NCBI GenBank assembly: GCA_938039795.1
Contig: CALHWU010000086.1
Coordinates: 1-11,630 of the forward strand
Length of the DNA: 11,630 nt
From: an uncultured Muribaculaceae bacterium
GTDB taxonomy: Bacteria; Bacteroidota; Bacteroidia; Bacteroidales; Muribaculaceae
Direction: 5' to 3'
Below, piece after piece: positions 1-6,048 of the stretch. Below the pieces are notes generated by a model. That model saw only the letters and a list, made by a program, of their open reading frames with translations. It did no database searches and was not told the DNA's origin. The number at the start of each line of letters is the position of its first letter. Positions within the stretch are counted from its first letter, which is position 1. The position numbers were made by a program, and so were the translations under genes.

Positions 1-773
1 GAGTGCTCGATCTCGACGCCTACCGCAGCCTGCTCAACGAGCGCACCCGTCTGGTGGCCGTCACTCAGGTCAGCAACGTGCTCGGAACGGTCAATCCCGT
101 GGCCGAAATGATCGCCGACGCCCATAAGGCCGGAGCCGTAGTGCTCGTCGACGGCGCTCAGGCGATAGCCCACATGCGTGTCGACGTCAAGGCTCTCGAC
201 GCCGACTTCTACGTGTTTTCCTCCCACAAGATGTATGGTCCCTGCGGCATAGGCATACTCTACGGCCGCCGCTCGCTGCTTGAGGAGATGCCACCCTATC
301 AGGGAGGCGGAGAGATGATCAAGACCGTAAGTTTTGACGGCACTGTTTTTGCCGACCTGCCGTTCAAATTCGAGGCCGGAACGCCCGATTTCGTCGACAT
401 CGCCGCCCTTGCCAAGGCCATAGAATGGCTTGAGGCTACCGGAGTGGAGCGTATCGGCGCCCACGAGGAGCGTCTTCTCGAATACACCACCCTTCGCATG
501 CAGGAGATACCCGGCATGCGCATATTCGGCACAGCCCCCGGCAAAGGCGCCATCATATCGTTCCTGATAGGCAATGCCCACTCCTACGACACCGGCCTGC
601 TGCTCGACAAGCTCGGCATAGCCGTGCGTACCGGCCACCACTGCGCCCAGCCGCTGATGGAGCGTCTGGGAGTGAGCGGCACGGTCAGAGCCTCTTTCGC
701 CGCCTACAACACCTTCGCTGAGGCCGATGCATTCATCGCCGCCCTCCGCCGCATCGCCCCGATGCTCGCCTGA
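1..773 (+). CDS. sufS: Cysteine desulfurase, SufS/CsdA type (5' end outside window)
   Basis: A PLP enzyme that removes sulfur from L-cysteine as an enzyme-bound persulfide, supplying cytoplasmic Fe-S cluster assembly. The visible 256 codons (frame from base 3) are the C-terminal two thirds of a protein that is usually about 400 residues; roughly 150 N-terminal residues lie outside the window. Numbering from base 3, the PLP-binding lysine sits in SSHKMYGP (Lys76). The catalytic cysteine sits in the diagnostic group II motif RTGHHCAQP (Cys214), which separates SufS from IscS/NifS. The conserved C-terminal RASFAAYNT segment is present, and the frame closes normally at TGA. No terminator is visible in the 76-nt AT-rich gap before the next gene on the same strand. 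The family call is secure. Whether suf scaffold genes lie upstream cannot be seen. Confidence 0.95.
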   Translation, partial: VLDLDAYRSLLNERTRLVAVTQVSNVLGTVNPVAEMIADAHKAGAVVLVDGAQAIAHMRVDVKALDADFYVFSSHKMYGPCGIGILYGRRSLLEEMPPYQGGGEMIKTVSFDGTVFADLPFKFEAGTPDFVDIAALAKAIEWLEATGVERIGAHEERLLEYTTLRMQEIPGMRIFGTAPGKGAIISFLIGNAHSYDTGLLLDKLGIAVRTGHHCAQPLMERLGVSGTVRASFAAYNTFAEADAFIAALRRIAPMLA

Positions 774-849
774 ACAACCCATAACGGCCCTACCGCTCCC
801 GCATAATTCATAAACGTTCATAATAAACCATATTACAACATAACAAACC

Positions 850-1899
850 ATGATCAAACAATTGAAATCCCTGCTCGTCCCGGCTATAGCGCTCGTCATA
901 TCGGGAGCTGTATTCAGCGCATGCGAGAAAAAAGAACAAATCAATGAAGTCTACTTCACCGAGAACTGCAAAGTCTACAGACCGACCGATCAGCTGACAG
1001 ACACCCTGCGGGGCGAACAGATTATAGAAGAAGCTTTCGGAGCCGGAAAGATAACCTCGGCCGACACGATTCTATGCATGGTGACACGCGACAATGAAGC
1101 CATGTTTGCGTTATATAACACGAGGGGTGATTCGCTGGCATCCATAGGAGTGCGTGGCCAGGGACCAAATGATTTTACTGTCGGCTGGACAAGCGGTCAG
1201 AGATTTGACAACGGAGATGACGTAGGCATATGGATAAACGATGTCAACGTCGGCCAACTTAAAGGGCTGAACCTCAGCAAAAGTCTGCGCGAGGGCAAGA
1301 GCATAGTCGATACAACGTTAATGACCGATGCGATGGTGACGAACGCTGTCGTCAACGATGGGAAAATCATCGATATTGTCGCTTCAGGCAACAACTGTGC
1401 GTTGAGCGTTATCTCGGCCGCCGACCAGACGCAGATACACCGGGAGCAACTGTTTCTCATGGATCTGACACCGATGTTCACGGCATTTTACTGCGACATG
1501 GTGATCTCTCCCGACGGCCGCTATCTTGTATTGGCCATGAGAGCTCTCAACGAAGTGAATATCATCGATCTCAATGATTATTCACGCCTGACCGCAACGG
1601 TCGGGAATGTCCCGGTCAAGGACGCTGTAGCTGATGGTAAAGTTTACGAACGTTCGCCGACACTGTCCGACAGGTATATCATGACGCTCTGCGACAACGG
1701 AGCAGACCAGTCGGAGACAGAGAAACGGCCAGGTTCTCTGCATATTTTCGACTATCAGGGCAATCTGATAGCTAACGTGCCTCTTGACCGCTACCTCTAT
1801 TCGATCACCTATGTGGCCAGGGACAACTGTATCTATGCCCTTGACGACAACGAAAGCGTATACCGTTATCCGCTTGACGCCATAGGCCTAAAACGTTGA
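850..1899 (+). CDS. BF3164-like six-bladed beta-propeller lipoprotein
   Basis: A 349-residue predicted lipoprotein. The N-terminus has two lysines, a hydrophobic stretch and a lipobox-like FSAC with the lipidated cysteine at residue 25, so export and membrane anchoring are expected. The mature part resembles the Bacteroidota BF3164/TolB-like propeller family. It has repeated beta-strand phrases such as DNEAMFALYNTRGDSL, the family hallmark G-x-GPNDF at about residues 103-109 (usually GxGPxEF), and a C-terminal blade with IYALDDNESVYRYPL. Length is normal for the family. The molecular role of the family is not established; propellers of this kind are thought to bind ligands or partner proteins at the cell surface. 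The ATG at 850 has no Shine-Dalgarno sequence, as is normal in this phylum. The gene ends about 50 nt before a perfect palindrome that separates it from a convergent gene. Some codons are less GC-rich than in the flanking housekeeping genes. Confidence 0.8.
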   Translation: MIKQLKSLLVPAIALVISGAVFSACEKKEQINEVYFTENCKVYRPTDQLTDTLRGEQIIEEAFGAGKITSADTILCMVTRDNEAMFALYNTRGDSLASIGVRGQGPNDFTVGWTSGQRFDNGDDVGIWINDVNVGQLKGLNLSKSLREGKSIVDTTLMTDAMVTNAVVNDGKIIDIVASGNNCALSVISAADQTQIHREQLFLMDLTPMFTAFYCDMVISPDGRYLVLAMRALNEVNIIDLNDYSRLTATVGNVPVKDAVADGKVYERSPTLSDRYIMTLCDNGADQSETEKRPGSLHIFDYQGNLIANVPLDRYLYSITYVARDNCIYALDDNESVYRYPLDAIGLKR

Positions 1900-1947
1900 T
1901 TTATACCATTTTACACATTCCTGTTTAAGGAAGCGGCACCAACTATA

Positions 1948-1985
1948 CATCAGCCCCCGCGACGGATCCGTCGCGGGGGCTGATG
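1948..1985. terminator. Perfect 38-bp palindrome, probable bidirectional terminator
   Basis: Bases 1948-1985 form an exact palindrome. It folds as a 17-bp stem rich in GC (arms begin CATCAGCCCCCGCG) around a GATC loop. It lies between two convergent genes that end at 1899 (+) and 2028 (-). There is no long T-tract on either side, so it is not a classic intrinsic terminator, but placement and stem strength fit a shared stop for both transcripts. Confidence 0.7.
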
Positions 1986-2027
1986 ATTTACCGGTATGGG
2001 GATTGCGAATTACACGTGGCCGGGGCT

Positions 2028-2645
2028 TTACTTCTTCTTGTTGTGACCCTGTTCGGAGGTATAGTAGTCTTCCATGTCAACAGGTATGTCGCGGTTGTTC
2101 CATTCATCCACAACCACACGGAAGTCGATGGCCTTGGTCAGCACGGGATCGCCCTGCTTCTTGCCAACCCAGAGCTTCTTGGAGTTCATCGTGCCCGGGT
2201 CGCGCAGGCGGCACTGCTGAGAGGGTATGATCTCATAGCGATCGGCATAGTCCTGACCGGGGAGAGCCTTCCAGTTGTCGCGGCAGGCGGTAGAGAGCTG
2301 TCCGCCGTTGTCGATACCCACACCGCCGAGACCGAAGTCGAAGTCGTCGGGAGGATAGTACGGGCCTCCCTCGATCATCCAGTTGAGGGCATAATAGTTG
2401 GCCTCGATGGAATCAGGATCGACCTTGGTCACGAGCAGGTCGTGGAAAAATTCCAGACCGTCGGGACAGTAGGCGTAGATACGGAACGAGTCGAGATTTT
2501 CCGTAGTATGTATCAGCGAGGTGCGACTGTGAGTATTGACCGAGGTGGTGAATCCGATAGGATTGCCACGGTCTTCATTCGTGATCACATCGTCGACACA
2601 AGCTGTCAATGCGCTACACATGACCAGCCCTACGGCGAAGAGCAA
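2028..2645 (-). CDS. Short fimbrillin-like lipoprotein, start uncertain
   Basis: A 205-residue secreted protein with a lipobox-like ALTAC (cysteine at residue 16), so it is probably a surface lipoprotein. Segments recall the fimbrillin/Mfa-like families of Bacteroidota: a NPIGFTTSVNTHSRTS start to the mature protein, then LDSFRIYAYCPDG, then a WMIEGGPYYPPDDFDF stretch, and a C-terminal VVVDEWNNRDIPV phrase like the closing strand of fimbrillins. At about 200 residues it is clearly shorter than the usual 300 or more, and the middle is hard to align by eye. The start is odd. No in-frame ATG precedes the signal peptide before an upstream stop, and the only suitable codon is TTG at 2645, giving a signal peptide without the usual lysines. 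The next ATG (residue 9) would leave too short a signal. Either a TTG start is used or the 5' end has decayed. A 10-bp inverted repeat lies directly upstream. A longer open frame on the other strand is judged to be a shadow. Confidence 0.6.
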   Translation of the reverse strand: MLFAVGLVMCSALTACVDDVITNEDRGNPIGFTTSVNTHSRTSLIHTTENLDSFRIYAYCPDGLEFFHDLLVTKVDPDSIEANYYALNWMIEGGPYYPPDDFDFGLGGVGIDNGGQLSTACRDNWKALPGQDYADRYEIIPSQQCRLRDPGTMNSKKLWVGKKQGDPVLTKAIDFRVVVDEWNNRDIPVDMEDYYTSEQGHNKKK

Positions 2646-2649
2646 AGTG

Positions 2650-2675
2650 GAGTGATAATCGCTATATTATCACTC
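2650..2675 (-). repeat. Inverted repeat just before the lipoprotein start
   Basis: The arms GAGTGATAAT and ATTATCACTC are perfect 10-bp complements around a 6-nt loop. On the minus strand this hairpin ends 4 nt before the TTG codon and begins 11 nt after the U-tract of the SRP RNA. It could be an operator, a translation-controlling hairpin, or a second stem stopping read-through from the SRP RNA gene. The sequence does not decide between these. Confidence 0.6.
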
Positions 2676-2686
2676 ATTATTGCAAT

Positions 2687-2700
2687 AAAAAAAGGGTAAG
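2687..2700 (-). terminator. U-tract terminator of the SRP RNA
   Basis: The 3' arm of the RNA's closing helix (CTTACCC, 2700-2694) runs straight into seven T residues (2693-2687) on the minus strand. The long SRP RNA hairpin plus this T-run is a standard intrinsic terminator. Confidence 0.75.
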
Positions 2701-2790
2701 CTATCTACATCGCACCGCTACGACCCGGTACCGCTGCTTCGATCAAGACCTGACGGAGTTCCCGGGGAGCTGGTCGTGTAGGACTTACCC
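2694..2790 (-). ncRNA. ffs: Signal recognition particle RNA (4.5S RNA)
   Basis: The RNA scaffold of the bacterial signal recognition particle binds Ffh and delivers ribosomes making membrane proteins to FtsY. On the minus strand the transcript begins GGGTAAGTCC and ends AGCTTACCC, so the ends pair through a 7-bp GGGUAAG/CUUACCC helix. The Ffh-binding core is present: GTCAGG (2754-2749) opposite GAAGCAGC (2740-2733). The apical loop between them reads TTGATC where E. coli has CGGAAG. UGAU fits the URRU alternative to the GNRA tetraloop that I recall for some bacterial SRP RNAs. Length is about 97 nt, normal for the short bacterial form. A run of seven T (2693-2687) follows as the terminator, and a canonical promoter precedes it. 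The gene lies between the end of the ThiF-like gene and a lipoprotein gene, with its own transcription signals. Confidence 0.92.
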
Positions 2791-2794
2791 GCTG

Positions 2795-2826
2795 CAAAAT
2801 TAGTCTTTTTATCTGAAACGGCCAAA
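2795..2826 (-). promoter_or_regulatory. Bacteroidota-type promoter of the SRP RNA gene
   Basis: Read on the minus strand, TTTG at 2826-2823 is followed after exactly 20 nt by TAATTTTG at 2802-2795. These match the Bacteroidota -33 (TTTG) and -7 (TAnnTTTG) consensus. The RNA 5' end inferred from the closing helix (2790) lies 4 nt after the -7 box, so promoter and transcript agree. Confidence 0.85.
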
Positions 2827-2872
2827 TTTATTTAGCCACGGCAACACGAGGCTCGCTATTTCCGCCCGTCGG

Positions 2873-3574
2873 CTACAGGTCGAAAACGCTGAAATCCATA
2901 GTGATAAGATCAAACGTAAGCAGCCGGTCGACGAGCGGATCGCCTGCTCCGGTGATGATCTTTATCACTTCGGCCGCCTGAAGCGAGCCGGCAACACCTA
3001 CAGCGGCATTGAGTATTCCGCGCCGTGCGCATCCGCAGTCGGCGACGTCGCGCGGCTCCGGGCCGAATATGTCGCGAAGCGTACGATGACCCGGGAGCTG
3101 AGTAAAAAGCTGTCCGCTGAAGCGGTCGACGGCCGCATAGGCGAGCGGCCGCCCCATGCGCGCGCAGGTGTCGCTGAGAAGCAGGCGGGTAGCGAAATTA
3201 TCGGTACAGTCAGCCACTACATCGTAGCCGTCAAGAAGCGTCACGATATTTTCTGCGTCTATCATCATGGGATGCTCCACCACCCGCACGGCCGGATTGA
3301 TGCGCTTCATGGCCCTGCAGGCGCTGTCGGTCTTTCTGGAGCCGACATCGGCAGTGCCATGCATTATCTGGCGCTGAAGATTGCTGAGACTGACCCTATC
3401 GGCGTCGGCAATACCTATCGTTCCGACGCCGGCCGCAGCGAGATAAAGCGCCACAGGAGAGCCGAGGCCTCCGGCTCCGGCTATCAGCACACGCGCAGAG
3501 GAGATCGCCATCTGGCCGGACAGATCTATTTCGCAGAGATTAAGATGTCCCTTGTATCTTTCCTTGTCGTCCAT
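2873..3574 (-). CDS. ThiF/MoeB/HesA-family E1-like adenylyltransferase
   Basis: Enzymes of this family adenylate the C-terminal Gly-Gly of a ubiquitin-like sulfur carrier (ThiS, MoaD or similar) so that sulfur can be loaded for thiamine, molybdopterin or related products. The 233-residue protein has the nucleotide-binding GAGGLGS (33-39), IADADRVSLSNLQRQ (55-69) with the adenylation-site residues, Lys81, DCTDNF (122-127) with Arg130, and the C-terminal GVAGSLQAAEVIKIITG helix followed by LLTFD. Two features are unusual. The two CxxC zinc pairs of E. coli ThiF and MoeB are not visible, and only a Cys180-x-Cys182 pair occurs in the crossover region where the catalytic cysteine normally sits. 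The N-terminal RYxRQ motif reads RYKGH. No sulfur-carrier gene (ThiS or MoaD) is nearby. It starts 17 nt after bioB, apparently as the last gene of the operon. ThiF is the most likely assignment in this phylum, but the substrate cannot be fixed from sequence. Confidence 0.85.
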   Translation of the reverse strand: MDDKERYKGHLNLCEIDLSGQMAISSARVLIAGAGGLGSPVALYLAAAGVGTIGIADADRVSLSNLQRQIMHGTADVGSRKTDSACRAMKRINPAVRVVEHPMMIDAENIVTLLDGYDVVADCTDNFATRLLLSDTCARMGRPLAYAAVDRFSGQLFTQLPGHRTLRDIFGPEPRDVADCGCARRGILNAAVGVAGSLQAAEVIKIITGAGDPLVDRLLTFDLITMDFSVFDL

Positions 3575-3591
3575 AATGCGTCGGAATTATC

Positions 3592-4557
3592 TCAGAATTC
3601 AAGGCCGGCGTCGGCGGCAAGTTTCCGATCGGCTTCTACGGTAGAACCCGTGGTAGTCAGCATGTCGCCGGTGATGGCTCCGTTGATGCCGGCGCGTATG
3701 GCACGCAGCTGCCCCTCGCGGCTGAGCGCCGCCCTGCCCCCTGCGAAACGCAGGGTGACCTTGAGATGAATCAGCCGGAAAAGCGCTACCGTTGTGATGA
3801 TCTCGTCCTCCGTAAGAGGAGCAGCATCCTGCAGCGGCGTGCCAGGAATGGGACAGAGTATGTTGATGGGGATCGACACCGGATCGATACGGCGGAGTGT
3901 CAGCGCCAGCTCCACTCTCTGGCGGCGCGTCTCGCCCATGCCGATAATGCCGCCCGAGCATATCTCCAGCCCCTCGGCGCGCGCTGCCTCGATCGTGGCG
4001 AGCTTCTGCTCCGTGGTATGTGTGGAGCATAATTCGCCGAAAAACGACGGTGCCGTCTCCAGATTGCAATGATAGCGGGTCACTCCGGCCTCGCGCAGAC
4101 GCCGCAGCTCCTCCGGCCCGAGCAGCCCCATAGAGGCACACAGGCCGAGACCGCCCTCATCGCGGAGAGCCTCGATATGGCCGCATGCCTTATTAAGCTC
4201 TTCGCCACGCATGGCCCGTCCGCTCGTGACGAGCGAAAAGCGGCCTATGCCGTGGCTGCGGCTGCGCCGGCCGGCCTCCAAGCACCGCTCGCGGCCGATC
4301 ACCGGATATACGTCGGCGCCGGTGGAATAGTGCGCCGACTGTGCGCACCATTTGCAGTCCTCCGGACAGCGTCCGCTCCGGGCGTTGACTATGGAGCACG
4401 TGTCGAAACGCCGCTCCACGAGCGCCTCAGTCACTCTTTCGGCCGCTTTCCACAGGTCGGGAAGTGACTCCGAGGAGGTGTCGGCGAGAGCATATGCCTC
4501 CTCATCGCTGATACGTGCGCCGGCTATGATCCGCCGGGTTATTTCATTGAAATCCAT
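3592..4557 (-). CDS. bioB: Biotin synthase (radical SAM)
   Basis: Inserts sulfur into dethiobiotin to form the thiophane ring of biotin, the last step of biotin synthesis, in the cytoplasm. The 321-residue protein has the radical-SAM cluster motif GRCPEDCKWCAQS with Cys64, Cys68 and Cys71. Further BioB landmarks are NARSG before it, LGLCASMG (Cys140), ICSGGIIGMGE (Cys200), IPINILCPIPGTPL, and LRFAGGR (Arg270, equivalent to the E. coli Arg260 cluster ligand). At the position of the first auxiliary-cluster cysteine of E. coli (Cys97, in RFCMGAA) this protein has serine (RFSLVTSG, Ser108). It carries extra cysteines in YHCNLET (Cys164) and GELCSTHT (Cys177). This suggests a differently ligated auxiliary cluster, as in biotin synthases of obligate anaerobes. 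No other bio genes are in the window. It starts 21 nt after the MATE gene and is followed after 17 nt by the E1-like gene. Confidence 0.95.
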   Translation of the reverse strand: MDFNEITRRIIAGARISDEEAYALADTSSESLPDLWKAAERVTEALVERRFDTCSIVNARSGRCPEDCKWCAQSAHYSTGADVYPVIGRERCLEAGRRSRSHGIGRFSLVTSGRAMRGEELNKACGHIEALRDEGGLGLCASMGLLGPEELRRLREAGVTRYHCNLETAPSFFGELCSTHTTEQKLATIEAARAEGLEICSGGIIGMGETRRQRVELALTLRRIDPVSIPINILCPIPGTPLQDAAPLTEDEIITTVALFRLIHLKVTLRFAGGRAALSREGQLRAIRAGINGAITGDMLTTTGSTVEADRKLAADAGLEF

Positions 4558-4578
4558 TTCAAAACAAATTAAAGTCTG

Positions 4579-6033
4579 TCATACATTAGGATCTGGCTGA
4601 GGGGGAGGACCGGGCTCGCCCGAAGTGTCGAGGCCATGTCTCAGCCACGCGCCGGATATCAGACGCCACAGAAATATGGCGCCTCTGAAACAAAGCTCTA
4701 TGCACATGGCCAGCCATACTCCGGCCAGATCCATGGTGGGCGCAAGAAGAGCAGCTATGGGAAGACGCACAAGCCAGATGCTCGAAAAATTCATCACCGC
4801 GGGCACCACTGTGTCGCCAACACCGACCATCACGCCATAAGCCACTATTGATGCGGCGAACATCGGTTCGGCCCAGGCTTCGATGCGCAGCGCCTCTGTG
4901 CCGAGCCGGCATATCTCACCGACCGGACTGAAAAGCTCCATGACGGCCGGAGCGCATACCCAGAGGACGCAACCCATTATGGTCATTACTATCATGCCGA
5001 GAACTACGGTCAGATAGCCAAACTGACGGGCGAGCCGCAGACGTCCCGCGCCATAGCTCTGACCCGTCAGCGTGGTGGCAGCATCGGCCAGTCCGTAGCC
5101 GGGCATGTAGCATAGTGCCTCGGCCGTCACGGCAAACGAGTTGGCGGCTATGGCCATCACTCCGAGGGGAGCCACGATGACTGTGACCATGATCTGCGCT
5201 CCGCATATCACCGCATGCTCAAGCGACATCGGCGCAGATACTTTCAAGGCATTGCGCATCACCTTGCGGCGCGGACGGAACGAACCGCGGTCGGTAGCCC
5301 TGCGGCCGAATATGGCCAGCCCGCGCTGACGACAGGCAACGTACCAGAGCGCGAGAGCCGCGCAGACGATCTCTGCCGCAACCGTACCCAACGCCGCCCC
5401 GAGTACTCCCAGTCCCGCGCCCGGGAGCGTCAGCTCCACTCCCCCGAGGGTGACCTCACGCGATGGGAATATGAGCAGGAAATTGAACACCACGTCGAGG
5501 GCGCACATCATGACGTTGAGTCCGCCCGGCACCTTCATGTTGCCCGACGCCCTCATGACCGCGCAGCCGAGATAATTGAGAGTCAGCACCGGCAGAGCCG
5601 CCACGAACACCATGAAATAGACCGACGCCTTATGATTGACCTCTGGCGTGCCCCCGAGCCATCCTGGCAGCGGGAAAGCTATGGCCATGCCTATCAGCGC
5701 CACTATAGCCCCGAAAGCTGCCGAGGCCGTGATGCCCTGGCGCAGGATAGCCCTGGCCGTGGAATAGTCGGCCGCACCGACTCTGTGGGCCACCTGGACG
5801 GAGAATCCCATCGTGGCGGCTGAGCATGTGCCCCAGAAGAGCCAGAGGCTGGTGCTTACCAGTCCGACAGCCGCACTGTCGGCGGCGCCGAGATGACCCA
5901 CCATAGCGGCGTCGATATACTGCATGAGTATGCTCGACAGCTGCGCCATAATGGCAGGCCACGACAGACTCGCCGTCAGCAGCAGCCGCTGACGGAGCGA
6001 GAGCAGCGCGCCCGACTGGATAAGCTTTATCAT
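4579..6033 (-). CDS. MATE family multidrug/metabolite efflux transporter
   Basis: An inner-membrane antiporter of the MATE family (NorM/DinF-like), which exports organic compounds in exchange for Na+ or H+. The 484-residue protein has about twelve hydrophobic segments in two six-helix halves, separated by a basic cytoplasmic loop at about residues 235-262. Family phrases are YIDAAMVGHLGA (39-50), VMRASGNMKVP (159-169), GLADAATTLTGQSYGAGR (314-331) and GVMVGVGDTVVPAVMN (400-415). The C-terminus carries a short proline-rich hydrophilic tail (GEPGPPPQPDPNV). Length is slightly above the common 440-460. It starts 15 nt after the C-S lyase gene and ends 21 nt before bioB, so it is probably co-transcribed. 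The substrate is unknown; the context would allow a sulfur compound or an amino-acid derivative, which is only inference. Confidence 0.92.
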   Translation of the reverse strand: MIKLIQSGALLSLRQRLLLTASLSWPAIMAQLSSILMQYIDAAMVGHLGAADSAAVGLVSTSLWLFWGTCSAATMGFSVQVAHRVGAADYSTARAILRQGITASAAFGAIVALIGMAIAFPLPGWLGGTPEVNHKASVYFMVFVAALPVLTLNYLGCAVMRASGNMKVPGGLNVMMCALDVVFNFLLIFPSREVTLGGVELTLPGAGLGVLGAALGTVAAEIVCAALALWYVACRQRGLAIFGRRATDRGSFRPRRKVMRNALKVSAPMSLEHAVICGAQIMVTVIVAPLGVMAIAANSFAVTAEALCYMPGYGLADAATTLTGQSYGAGRLRLARQFGYLTVVLGMIVMTIMGCVLWVCAPAVMELFSPVGEICRLGTEALRIEAWAEPMFAASIVAYGVMVGVGDTVVPAVMNFSSIWLVRLPIAALLAPTMDLAGVWLAMCIELCFRGAIFLWRLISGAWLRHGLDTSGEPGPPPQPDPNV

Positions 6034-6048
6034 CGCCGGAATGGATTT

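Noticed and set aside
774..849. Promoter for the BF3164-like lipoprotein gene
   Set aside because: The gap is AT-rich but contains no TAnnTTTG box and no terminator for the upstream gene, so nothing specific can be called.
1983..2699. Plus-strand open frame of 238 codons opposite the fimbrillin-like lipoprotein
   Set aside because: It runs antisense through the lipoprotein, begins inside the terminator palindrome and ends inside the SRP RNA tail. The product has no signal, motif or fold pattern, while the minus-strand frame has a lipobox and family-like phrases.
2687..2790. The structured RNA as a riboswitch or attenuator for the downstream lipoprotein gene
   Set aside because: The SRP core motifs, closing end helix and terminal U-tract identify a stand-alone SRP RNA rather than a leader.
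3086..4467. Several plus-strand open frames of 88-227 codons opposite the E1-like and bioB genes
   Set aside because: They lie wholly or almost wholly antisense to genes with confident family motifs and have low-complexity, arginine- and alanine-rich translations.
4558..4578. Separate promoter or biotin operator directly upstream of bioB
   Set aside because: TTAATTTG near the gap resembles a -7 box with one mismatch but there is no -33 partner, the gap is only 21 nt, and no extended inverted repeat is present.
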